Shown: positions 13,006 through 18,534, counted from the first letter of the stretch. The stretch is DNA of 23,684 nucleotides from a virus (IMGVR_UViG_3300049433_000140:1-23684), one strand, 5' to 3'. Made by a program: numbers and translations. The notes: a model not told the origin generated them from the sequence alone.

Positions 13006-15228
13006 GTGATTATAGCCAATGAAGATTACTGTGTACCCTGCGGATATCTTTGGCTGTTTAGTGGATATTTCCGTTTGATTTGGGCCACCCAGCTCCTGAT
13101 CGAGCAGGGCCACGAGATCAACATGGTGGCGCCGGGTGACCGGCAGCTCGAACTCCGGGTCAGCGGTGAGGAAGTCCTTGACGTAGTCGATGACTCCGAC
13201 GTCATCGTGTTCCAGCGGGTGACCCACCGGTTCCTCGCACAGGCCGTCCCGATCCTGCGGGCGAAGGGCACGGCTGTCGTCGTCGACATCGACGACGACC
13301 TGTCGTCGATCCACCCGAGCAACCCCGCGTACGAGGCGATGCATCCGCGCAACGAGATGCGGCGCGACCCGGGCAAGCGGGAACCGCGTCGGCACAGTTG
13401 GGCGCACCTCGCAACCGCCTGCCGGGAAGCGTCCCTGGTGACCGTGTCGACACCCGGGCTACTGGAGCGCTACGCCTCCCATGGGCGCGGCCGGGTGCTC
13501 CCCAATTACCTGCCGGATGGGTACTACAACACCCCTCATACCGACAGCGACGTCATCGGCTGGCCCGCCGCTCTGGTCTCCCACCCGGACGACCCGACAG
13601 CCGTAGGGGGTGCGCTGGCACGCCTGGACCAGGACGGAGCGACCTTTCGCGTGGTGGGTGACCCAACCGGGTGCGGACGGGCTTTCGGGCTGCGAGAGGA
13701 CCCGCCAGGGGCGCGGGATGTGGATGTGCTCGGCTGGCCGGGGAAGGTGGCTGAGCTCGGGATCGGGATCGCGCCTCTGGCGGATACGCGCTTCAACCGG
13801 TGCAAGTGTGTAGACTCAAGTATGCGAATTTGCACCCATAGAGGGATCATCGAAGCATCCGAGATCGTTCCCGGAGACCGGGTATGGCGCGATGGATGGA
13901 AGAACGTGGAAGCGGTCGAGCACGATGTGCCGACTCCGGGGTTCGAGATCACCACAGAGGGTGGGTACCAACTCCGGCTGACTCCGGATCATCGAATGCT
14001 CGTTAACGGCGAATGGATGTACGCGAAGAACATCGTTGTAGGCGACCGTATGTCTATGGAGCCCGAACCGGTTGGGGTAGTCGACGCGGTACGCGCACCA
14101 TGGCCAGCAGACAGCCGAATGGGGTCCAGGGGTGCTACACCCTCGGATCCGGTGGCTTACCTCACCGCTCCCGATGGGCCCCGTGTAGACCTCACTCCCC
14201 GATGGGGAAGGTTCCTCGGAGCGTTCGTAGGAGACGGCTGCGCCGGTCAGGCAACACAGCTCACGATTTCCTGTGACGGACAGGATCAAGACTGGATAGA
14301 TATTCTGATGGATGACTTCCGGGCATTCGGGTTCAACCCGATCACTCAAGGGCGGAAGACATTCAGTGGAGAGATCATTCGTCGCAGAGATGTCCGTATC
14401 GCGTCAGCCCACCTGCTACGGGTCCTGAACGGATGGGGACTGACAGAGATCCGGGACAACGGCCGTCCCCTGCGCAAGGTCTGTGTTCCAGAGATTATCT
14501 GGCGTTCTCCACGCGAGGTCATCGCTGAGTTTCTGGCGGGGTACTTCGAAGCGGACGGAACCTGCACATCGTCAGGGGTTCAGGTGGTGTCCAAGGACGA
14601 GCACCTGATCCGGGACATCCAAAGGCTTCTTCTTCTATTCGGGATCGTGTCCAAGGTTCGCGCTCGAACCACCACGGCTCAGAATGGCTTTCGTGGCACA
14701 GCGTGGACTGTGAACCTGGGGCGTGACGCAGCTGACACGTTTGCCAAAGAGATCGGTTTCCGGTCTGAACGCAAGAGGGCACGGCTGACAGAGATCACGA
14801 GTAGGCCGCACTCTAACGCTTACCGACCAATGGACTGGTCTCCGAAGGTAATCGAAGTCAAGCCGTGCATGGTCACGCCGGTAGATATTCAGGTCGAGGG
14901 CAGTGAGTACATCGCAGCCGGATTCGTCAGCCACAACTCCTGGCTCAAGCCTCTGGAGATGTCGGCACTGGGGGTGCCGTGGGTCGCCTCGCCGCGTGCG
15001 GAGTACGCACGCCTCAACGCACGGGGGGCCGGAATCCTCGCTGAGCGGGGAAGGGTCTGGTACCGGGAGCTGTCCCGGCTGCGGGAGTCCGCTGACCTCC
15101 GGGCGGAAGTGGCGGGGCGCGGCCGGGAGGCTGCGGAGGGTCTGCGGCTACGCGACCACTTCGGGGAGTGGATCGACGCGTGGACGTTCGCCCGTGAGAT
15201 CGAGAGCCGTCGGCACCTCGTGGCGTGA
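13006..15228 (+). CDS. Family 1/4-type glycosyltransferase interrupted by an intein
   Basis: 740 residues when read from GTG 13006. The N-terminal Rossmann half contains ATQLLIEQGHEINMVAPGD, VIVFQRVTHRFLAQAVPILR, VVVDIDDDLSSIHPSNPAYE and LVTVSTPGLLERYA. After an intein (codons 268-644) the C-terminal half resumes with SWLKPLEMSALGVPWVASP, the donor-binding motif of GT-B enzymes. The spliced product is ~363 residues. It should transfer a sugar from a nucleotide-sugar; the acceptor is unknown (virion protein, host surface or DNA). The start is problematic: GTG 13006 lies inside the GAGGTGA sequence that forms a well-spaced Shine-Dalgarno for ATG 13019. That ATG opens with the expected MKITVYPAD but is in another frame. 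The 3' end overlaps by 81 nt a gene on the opposite strand. Confidence 0.85.
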   Translation: MIIANEDYCVPCGYLWLFSGYFRLIWATQLLIEQGHEINMVAPGDRQLELRVSGEEVLDVVDDSDVIVFQRVTHRFLAQAVPILRAKGTAVVVDIDDDLSSIHPSNPAYEAMHPRNEMRRDPGKREPRRHSWAHLATACREASLVTVSTPGLLERYASHGRGRVLPNYLPDGYYNTPHTDSDVIGWPAALVSHPDDPTAVGGALARLDQDGATFRVVGDPTGCGRAFGLREDPPGARDVDVLGWPGKVAELGIGIAPLADTRFNRCKCVDSSMRICTHRGIIEASEIVPGDRVWRDGWKNVEAVEHDVPTPGFEITTEGGYQLRLTPDHRMLVNGEWMYAKNIVVGDRMSMEPEPVGVVDAVRAPWPADSRMGSRGATPSDPVAYLTAPDGPRVDLTPRWGRFLGAFVGDGCAGQATQLTISCDGQDQDWIDILMDDFRAFGFNPITQGRKTFSGEIIRRRDVRIASAHLLRVLNGWGLTEIRDNGRPLRKVCVPEIIWRSPREVIAEFLAGYFEADGTCTSSGVQVVSKDEHLIRDIQRLLLLFGIVSKVRARTTTAQNGFRGTAWTVNLGRDAADTFAKEIGFRSERKRARLTEITSRPHSNAYRPMDWSPKVIEVKPCMVTPVDIQVEGSEYIAAGFVSHNSWLKPLEMSALGVPWVASPRAEYARLNARGAGILAERGRVWYRELSRLRESADLRAEVAGRGREAAEGLRLRDHFGEWIDAWTFAREIESRRHLVA
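13019..13078 (+). pseudogene. Probable true N-terminus of the glycosyltransferase, frameshifted
   Basis: ATG 13019 has GAGGTGAT (13003-13010) eight bases upstream. It encodes MKITVYPADIFGC and then runs into TGA at 13076-13078. Related phage glycosyltransferases, as I know the family, begin with M-K-I-x-V-Y-P-A-D followed by G-C-G-x-Y-R-L-I-W. Here GYFRLIW is encoded from 13063 in the -1 frame. The bases TTAGT (13058-13062) separate the two halves, equivalent to a 5-nt insertion or a 1-nt loss. It could be a real lesion, a sequencing error or recoding. Confidence 0.6.
13807..14937 (+). mobile_element. Intein with LAGLIDADG homing endonuclease
   Basis: A 377-residue in-frame insertion. It starts with Cys at 13807 (CVDSSMRICTHRGIIEASEI, N-terminal splicing block) and has the block-B TPDH motif (TPDHRMLVNGEW). 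It ends VEGSEYIAAGFVSHN, followed by Ser of the extein: penultimate His, terminal Asn and +1 Ser, all residues needed for splicing. Two dodecapeptide homing motifs lie between: FLGAFVGDGC (acidic D at codon 410) and FLAGYFEADGTC (D at codon 517). Removing it joins FNRCK to SWLKPLEM, restoring the glycosyltransferase motif. Its base composition looks less G+C-rich than the flanks. Splicing removes it from the precursor; the endonuclease would copy it into intein-free alleles. Confidence 0.93.
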
Positions 15229-15411
15229 AGCCAGGTTGGCCGACTCCCACAGCAGTTGATCGACGCGGTTGTTGAGCGCATCGATCTGCAACAGAAGATG
15301 GGCCCGGTATTCCAGGCCCATCTTCGTTTCTCTGACCAGATGCCGCTTGGCTCCCAAGAGATCCTGGAGTCTCAAGGCATGGTCGTAAAGCTCCTGCGCG
15401 GTCATAGGCAT
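15148..15411 (-). CDS. Small helical protein downstream of WhiB
   Basis: 87 residues from ATG 15411, with GGAAG 10 nt upstream. A second ATG at 15405 makes an ATGA overlap with the WhiB stop and is an alternative start. The protein is a helical, charged polypeptide (AQELYDHALRLQDLLGAKRH, then YRAHLLLQIDALNNRVDQLL) that looks like two helices of a coiled coil, followed by a short disordered tail. No family is recognised. It is coupled to the WhiB gene, so it may be co-expressed with that regulator. Its last 81 nt overlap the 3' end of the convergent glycosyltransferase gene, so the two transcripts are complementary there. Confidence 0.7.
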   Translation of the reverse strand: MPMTAQELYDHALRLQDLLGAKRHLVRETKMGLEYRAHLLLQIDALNNRVDQLLWESANLASRHEVPTALDLTGERPRVDPLPEVVA

Positions 15412-15839
15412 GATGCTGCGGCTTCCGTCAGAGGAACGTCTTCGGTGATCTTGTCCGTGTTGCCCCGTAGCCTCGCCTGCCGGACGGTCGGACGGTCGTC
15501 CGCCTTCCAGGAGGCGCCGCATCCCACGCACACCTCGTGTTCGCCCACGGCAACCATGTTGACGCTCAGGCAGACCGGGCACTTGGACCGGCTGCGGATG
15601 CGGCGGATCGAGCGGCGCTGAGCCGACGTCATGCCACCCCAGTATCCGGAGTCCCCGTGGATGATCGCGGAGTTGAGGCAGAGGAGCCGTACCGGACAGT
15701 GGTTGCAGAAGTTCCGGTTGATCTTTTCTAGATCAGAGTCCGACTCGACGATGGGGAAGAACAGTTCGGTGGGCTGCCCTCCACAGAGAGCGTCTTCCAC
15801 CCAGTTCGGATTGTTTGCTGCGTACAGGCTGTACTGCAT
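15402..15839 (-). CDS. WhiB-family regulator with C-terminal zinc ribbon
   Basis: 145 residues. The WhiB signature is complete: C19 (EDALCGG), then C45, C48 and C54 in FCNHCPVRLLCLNSAI, the four ligands of a [4Fe-4S] cluster. GYWGGMT (residues 65-71) and a basic helix (SAQRRSIRRIRSRSK) follow. Unlike most WhiB proteins it continues with a zinc-ribbon-like CPVC (C87/C90) and CVGC (C104/C107), then a charged tail. WhiB proteins bind the primary sigma factor and alter host transcription; phage versions (for example WhiBTM4) can interfere with host WhiB function and block superinfection. GAGG lies five bases before ATG 15839. A terminator lies upstream, separating it from the next genes, so it may have its own promoter. 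Confidence 0.93.
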   Translation of the reverse strand: MQYSLYAANNPNWVEDALCGGQPTELFFPIVESDSDLEKINRNFCNHCPVRLLCLNSAIIHGDSGYWGGMTSAQRRSIRRIRSRSKCPVCLSVNMVAVGEHEVCVGCGASWKADDRPTVRQARLRGNTDKITEDVPLTEAAASCL

Positions 15840-15892
15840 GGCTACCTCGGTTCTGGCCTGCCTGCTGCTCTTATGGTGAACCCGATGTGAAG

Positions 15893-15936
15893 AAACGGCA
15901 AAGGCACAGCTCCGGCCGGGTGACCGGAGCTGTGCC
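15893..15936 (-). terminator. Intrinsic terminator between the small Cys-protein genes and WhiB
   Basis: On the minus strand a 13-bp perfect stem (GGCACAGCTCCGG with CCGGAGCTGTGCC, 15924-15936 and 15903-15915) has an 8-nt loop. It is followed by TTTGCCGTTTCTT. It begins 7 nt after the stop codon of the gene at 15943-16329. Confidence 0.85.
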
Positions 15937-15942
15937 CGGGTG

Positions 15943-16329
15943 TTACGGGAGCTGACCGCCGTCGGCGATCACCTTCAGTCCCTCGTACGCCTCTTCCTCG
16001 CTGGTGTAGAACAGGTGCCGGGCGGTGTTGTAGTCGATGCCCAGTTCAGAGGTGGCAACCGACTGCATGTCTCGCACCACCCCGCCCTTGGTCACGCGGC
16101 GGAACGATTCGATCGTCCAGCCGGTGGCGTGAGCGACGAATCCGGCCAGACACAGGGTCGTACCGCACTGAGACGGCCGGTCTTCCGGCACCAGCATGCC
16201 GTGGCTTCTGTCCGGTCCGAAGAGGACCCACACGTCCATGTTGAAGGCGCGGTTGTCCGCATCGATCGCGTCCAGGGTCGCTTGCGCCACTTCGGCCGGA
16301 GTCTCCGGCCACCGCTTTTCACTTGCCAT
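15943..16329 (-). CDS. Small Cys-motif phage protein, paralogue 1
   Basis: 128 residues. It contains FNMDVWVLFG, then CGTTLCLAGFVAHATGW (C-x4-C followed by AGxxAH), then VATSELGID and a C-terminal LFYTSEEEAYEGLKVIADG. This FDMxxW...CGTxxCLAGW pattern recurs in many phage genomes in proteins without known function. The adjacent upstream gene (16319-16726) has the same architecture, so this is a tandem duplication. The start ATG 16329 lies 11 nt inside the upstream gene's 3' end. A terminator follows directly. The two cysteines and the histidine could bind a metal, which is inference. Confidence 0.75.
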   Translation of the reverse strand: MASEKRWPETPAEVAQATLDAIDADNRAFNMDVWVLFGPDRSHGMLVPEDRPSQCGTTLCLAGFVAHATGWTIESFRRVTKGGVVRDMQSVATSELGIDYNTARHLFYTSEEEAYEGLKVIADGGQLP

Positions 16330-16726
16330 CGGCGTACTCCCCCAGCAGGGGCAGTCCGTTGGCGAGGCGACCGAGCTGCTTCAGAGCCCGCTCTTCGCTC
16401 GTGAACCAGATCCGGCTGCCGTCTTCGGGGCTGATCTTGAGAGCGGCCTCGGCCACGTCTTCGACGCGCGCCTCCTTGCCGTCCCGAACCGCATGCCCTC
16501 CGGGGAAGATCTTCCACCCGAGGGAATGCGCGATCCATCCAGCGGCGCACAGGGCGCTCCCGCACACCGAGGGGACCGTGTCCGGTCCAAGGGCGGGGAC
16601 CCGGCCGTCAGGTACCCGAAGCCATGAGCTCATGTCGAAGCCCCGCAGGTCGGATGCGATGTTTTCCGCAGCCAGACGGGCGACTTCTGACGGTGGGGCG
16701 TCATCCTCGATCTTCTTTATGATCAT
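16319..16726 (-). CDS. Small Cys-motif phage protein, paralogue 2
   Basis: 135 residues from ATG 16726, preceded by GGAACAGGAAAG; an ATG 69 nt upstream lies in the preceding gene and is rejected. The pattern matches the downstream paralogue: FDMSSWLRV, CGSALCAAGWIAHSLGW, VAEAALKISPEDGSRIWF, TSEERALKQLGRLANGLPLL. It adds an N-terminal helix (PPSEVARLAAENIASDL). The function of this widespread phage family is unknown. The 11-nt overlap with the next start suggests coupled translation. Divergence between the two copies is substantial, so the duplication is old or the second copy was acquired from another phage. Confidence 0.75.
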   Translation of the reverse strand: MIIKKIEDDAPPSEVARLAAENIASDLRGFDMSSWLRVPDGRVPALGPDTVPSVCGSALCAAGWIAHSLGWKIFPGGHAVRDGKEARVEDVAEAALKISPEDGSRIWFTSEERALKQLGRLANGLPLLGEYADGK

Positions 16727-16847
16727 CTTTCCTGTTCCTTTCTCCGAACAAGACTTCCCGGCCCCATTCGGCCAAGATCCATGCGGGTAGGGCACCCACG
16801 GTGCCCGCGACGACCCAGCCGATGAAGCTCCCGATGACGTGGGCCAC
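16701..16847 (-). CDS. 48-residue membrane peptide
   Basis: It starts at GTG 16847 with GAGGGAGG five bases upstream. Longer readings would run into the tRNA-like element and are rejected. There is one hydrophobic segment (VIGSFIGWVVAGTVGALPAW, residues ~4-23) and a charged C-terminal tail (GERNRKDDHKEDRG). The likely topology is a single-span membrane peptide with a cytoplasmic charged end. It overlaps the start of the next gene by 26 nt. No family is recognised. It is the first gene after the tRNA-like element at 16869-16948. Confidence 0.65.
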   Translation of the reverse strand: MAHVIGSFIGWVVAGTVGALPAWILAEWGREVLFGERNRKDDHKEDRG

Positions 16848-16868
16848 CGCTGCCTCCCTCCTCTTGCG

Positions 16869-16948
16869 CTCCCTGCCCCGGGTTCGAACCGGGGTACGTC
16901 CTCCGGGGGCGACCCGTCGGCAGCTCTGCCACATTGAGCTAGCAGGGA
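16869..16948 (-). tRNA. tRNA-like element with aberrant anticodon arm (80 nt)
   Basis: A perfect 7-bp acceptor stem (TCCCTGC with GCAGGGA), a 4-bp D stem (GCTC/GAGC) and a canonical T arm (CCCGG TTCGAAC CCGGG). The region between D and T arms is 29 nt instead of about 23. It folds best as a bulged G/C hairpin, CCG-ac-GGG-TCGC-CCC-CGG, not as a 5-bp stem with a 7-nt loop. A forced reading with a 3-bp stem gives loop GTCGCCC and anticodon CGC, which is not convincing. It lies 22 nt upstream of the start of the membrane peptide gene at 16847. Confidence 0.6.
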
Positions 16949-16952
16949 AGGT

Positions 16953-16974
16953 GCAGCCCGGTCCCCCGGGCTGC
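16953..16974 (-). terminator. Hairpin before the tRNA-like element
   Basis: A 9-bp perfect stem, GCAGCCCGG (16953-16961) with CCGGGCTGC (16966-16974), has a 4-nt loop and sits between the end of the acidic peptide gene and the tRNA-like element. There is no T-tract, so it may be a weak terminator or a processing or stability element. Confidence 0.55.
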
Positions 16975-16985
16975 GGTGGCGCTGA

Positions 16986-17093
16986 TCAGTGCGGGTGACC
17001 GCCCTCTTGTGCGGGCTGCTCCTCCCACTGCGGGGGAGCTTCGTCGTCGGATTCGTCGTGCTCGGGTTCGGGCTCGTCGGGCCTACGGCTCAC
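16986..17093 (-). CDS. 35-residue acidic disordered peptide
   Basis: GTG 17093 overlaps the stop of the upstream peptide gene as GTGA. The product is SRRPDEPEPEHDESDDEAPP and then QWEEQPAQEGGHPH: Glu/Asp/Pro-rich, with no hydrophobic core, so it is almost certainly disordered. The 4-nt overlap and steady codon use suggest that it is real despite its size. The charge could mimic nucleic acid, but that is speculation. Confidence 0.5.
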   Translation of the reverse strand: MSRRPDEPEPEHDESDDEAPPQWEEQPAQEGGHPH

Positions 17094-17206
17094 TGCTGAC
17101 CTCCACGCGGTGCGGTCGGGGGATAGGTGATCGGGGGATCACCCTCCTTGGGTTCCGGGCGCGGCACCCACTTGGGGCGCTCTTCGTACGGGCGGGGGTC
17201 CGCCAT
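17090..17206 (-). CDS. 38-residue Pro-rich peptide
   Basis: ATG 17206 follows an excellent Shine-Dalgarno (AAGGAGA, 3 nt from the start). The product is Pro-rich and charged (ADPRPYEERPKWVPRPEPKE, then GDPPITYPPTAPRGGQQ) and probably disordered. It is translationally coupled to the next peptide through GTGA. No family is recognised. The strength of the ribosome binding site is the main evidence that it is translated. Confidence 0.6.
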   Translation of the reverse strand: MADPRPYEERPKWVPRPEPKEGDPPITYPPTAPRGGQQ

Positions 17207-17237
17207 TGGTCTCCTTCTCTCGTCTCCTGATCTCCGG

Positions 17238-17528
17238 TCAGTCCTTGATCGACGCTCCGCAGCTCGAACAGCGCTTCCCTCCGTGCATGGAATTGAACGT
17301 GTTCGCGTGGTCGCAGACCAGCCGCTGGGCTGTCTCGTTCGCCACCTTCTCGATCATCACGAGTGCGCTGCTCTCGGCGTCGTACCCGGACTCGTAGTGG
17401 TACCTGCGCTCTTCCCCATCGGCGACATCGGCGACGGATTCGAGCAAGCTCTTGAGCTCTTCACGGATGACCTTCCGGATCTGCGCCTCCAGATCCGGGC
17501 TCCACCTCCAGAGATCCGGCGCGCTCAC
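17238..17528 (-). CDS. Small protein with C-terminal zinc-ribbon-like motif
   Basis: 96 residues from GTG 17528, which overlaps the preceding stop as GTGA. A helical N-terminal half (LEAQIRKVIREELKSLLESV) leads to a mixed region (YHYESGYDAESSALVMIEKV). It ends with RLVCDHANTFNSMHGGKRCSSC, a CxxH...CxxC arrangement likely to hold zinc. Phage proteins of this general shape are common and uncharacterised. It is part of a four-gene coupled run (17238-17988). Confidence 0.7.
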   Translation of the reverse strand: MSAPDLWRWSPDLEAQIRKVIREELKSLLESVADVADGEERRYHYESGYDAESSALVMIEKVANETAQRLVCDHANTFNSMHGGKRCSSCGASIKD

Positions 17529-17899
17529 CGGAGATCATCCATTCCACCGGAGCGGGGACCGCCACCGACCGGGCGCAGCTCGCGCCCGCGTGCCGGGTGC
17601 GGCGGCAGACCCCAGGCGTGCCGGACGATGAACTGGTGCTGTCCGGTCGTCGGGCTGTATCCGATGTCCGGCACCACCTTCTCGCCGGTCTTGCTGATCC
17701 AGCCAATCGGAGTGGCGTAGCTGAAGACCACGTACCGGGCTTCACGTACGGATGCCCGGTACTCCTCCGGAAGCTCCCCCATCGACAGGTTGAGAACCGA
17801 ACCGGAGGGCGCACCCCGCAGGCTCCCCCGGCCATTGCGGAACGGCTGCACCAGCTTGATCCGCTCTTCCGCTTCGTGGTTGCTCACGATGCTCTTCAC
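17525..17899 (-). CDS. Unknown small phage protein (SYATPIGW motif)
   Basis: 124 residues from GTG 17899, overlapping the upstream stop as GTGA. The centre has a beta-rich segment, YVVFSYATPIGWISKTGEKV followed by YSPTTGQHQFIVRHAWG. It resembles a common family of small actinophage proteins in which a Ser-Tyr-x-Thr-Pro-Ile-A/G-W strand is followed by a 'YS.TTS.HQ' turn. The family function is unknown. The C terminus is Arg/Gly-rich (GLPPHPARGRELRPVGGGPR). It is coupled at both ends to its neighbours. Confidence 0.7.
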   Translation of the reverse strand: MKSIVSNHEAEERIKLVQPFRNGRGSLRGAPSGSVLNLSMGELPEEYRASVREARYVVFSYATPIGWISKTGEKVVPDIGYSPTTGQHQFIVRHAWGLPPHPARGRELRPVGGGPRSGGMDDLR

Positions 17900-17988
17900 C
17901 GCTCACCCCAGTTCCAGCGAGTGACCTTGTCCGCGATCAGCCCAGTAACCGGGAGACCGACAAACCAGACCACCAGGTCCATCCACAT
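17896..17988 (-). CDS. 30-residue single-span membrane peptide
   Basis: ATG 17988 has AGGAGA seven bases upstream. MWMDLVVWFVGLPVTGLIAD forms one hydrophobic helix, followed by a basic end (KVTRWNWGER). A longer reading would run back into the tRNA-Phe 3' hairpin and is rejected. Its stop overlaps the next start (GTGA). A tiny membrane peptide at the head of a coupled run could also serve mainly to load ribosomes for the genes behind it. Confidence 0.55.
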   Translation of the reverse strand: MWMDLVVWFVGLPVTGLIADKVTRWNWGER

Positions 17989-18008
17989 GATCTTTCTCCT
18001 CTCGTTCT

Positions 18009-18061
18009 GGCACGGGGACGGGCAGCCATGGATGACTGTCCATTTCCCGTCCCCGCGTGCC
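18009..18061 (-). terminator. Long interrupted hairpin overlapping the 3' end of tRNA-Phe
   Basis: CCCGTCCCC (18046-18054) and flanking GTGCC (18057-18061) pair with GGGGACGGG (18014-18022) and GGCAC (18009-18013). An inner ATGGA/TCCAT stem lies inside. The outer stem includes the last bases of the tRNA acceptor, so hairpin and tRNA folds compete. This could be a terminator or a 3'-processing control. Confidence 0.5.
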
Positions 18062-18130
18062 TTCAGCAGGAGTCGAACCTGCGACATCCGGATCTTCACC
18101 CCGGCGCTCTTCCGACTGAGCTATGAAGGC
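18058..18130 (-). tRNA. tRNA-Phe (GAA)
   Basis: A 73-nt cloverleaf: acceptor GCCTTCA/TGAAGGC, D arm GCTC...GAGC, anticodon arm CCGGG-GTGAAGA-TCCGG with anticodon GAA, and T arm GCAGG-TTCGACT-CCTGC, discriminator A. The CCA end is not encoded. Position 32 is G, which is unusual, and the closing pair of the anticodon stem is G-U. Confidence 0.92.
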
Positions 18131-18134
18131 AGGT

Positions 18135-18159
18135 GGCGGGAGCCGCGTGGGCTCCCGCC
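18135..18159 (-). terminator. Hairpin upstream of tRNA-Phe
   Basis: A 10-bp perfect stem, GGCGGGAGCC (18135-18144) with GGCTCCCGCC (18150-18159), has a 5-nt loop. It lies 6 nt after the stop of the gene at 18166-18426 and 4 nt before the tRNA. No T-tract follows, so it may act as an RNA stability or processing element instead of a terminator. Confidence 0.55.
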
Positions 18160-18165
18160 GGTGGA

Positions 18166-18426
18166 TCACTCGCCCCTTAGGTCCCTCAGGTCGGGACCCT
18201 TCTGGTCGGACACGTCGGTGGCCAGGTTCGAGTACACGCCGATGATCTCCATGGTCTGGGTGAGCGAGAGACCGACGGAGTCAGCCCCGTACTGCACGTC
18301 CACAGGGTCGCCCTGGAGCGACGCCACCAGGCCGTCGGCGATATCCGACCGCTTCGGCAGGGCCGGGTGGCCGGTCTGTTCCACGTATACCGTGACGGTC
18401 ACCGCGTGGATCTTTCGCTTGCTCAT
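18166..18426 (-). CDS. Small mixed alpha/beta protein, unknown
   Basis: 86 residues from ATG 18426, with GGAGAAACC just upstream; an ATG 51 nt earlier falls next to the tRNA-like element without a Shine-Dalgarno. It begins with a strand (KIHAVTVTVYVEQTGHPALP), then a helix (RSDIADGLVASLQGD), a beta pair, and a helix (LTQTMEIIGVYSNLATDVSD). The strand-helix-strand layout and length suggest a single small domain. I do not recognise the family. The tRNA-like element at 18469-18534 forms its 5' leader. Confidence 0.7.
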   Translation of the reverse strand: MSKRKIHAVTVTVYVEQTGHPALPKRSDIADGLVASLQGDPVDVQYGADSVGLSLTQTMEIIGVYSNLATDVSDQKGPDLRDLRGE

Positions 18427-18468
18427 GGTTTCTCCGCTCTCGGGACAACAGGGTCGATCGGTACTGCG

Positions 18469-18534
18469 TACCGCCAACGGGATTCGAACCCGTACCTCCC
18501 CCGTCGGGGCGCTCGGCCGTCAAGCTGTGGCGGT
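18469..18534 (-). tRNA. tRNA-like element without an anticodon loop (66 nt)
   Basis: Acceptor ACCGCCA/TGGCGGT is perfect over 7 bp, the D arm is GCTT...GAGC with GG in the loop, and the T arm ACGGG-TTCGAAT-CCCGT is perfect, discriminator A. Between the D and T arms only 17 nt remain, about six fewer than needed. They form CCCC-GAC-GGGG, a hairpin with a 3-nt loop and no U33. It therefore cannot decode. The 3' half (GGAGGTACGGGTTCGA) is nearly the same as in the tRNA-Glu(TTC) at 21573-21645, so it may derive from a Glu tRNA. Confidence 0.7.

Noticed and set aside
13045-13063. Classical -1 frameshift heptamer at the glycosyltransferase start
   Set aside because: No X XXY YYZ sequence with re-pairing in both sites is present between ATC TTT GGC TGT TTA, so programmed frameshifting is not claimed.
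15940-16404. Plus-strand frames over the Cys-motif paralogues
   Set aside because: These are antisense shadows of two genes with a shared family motif on the minus strand.
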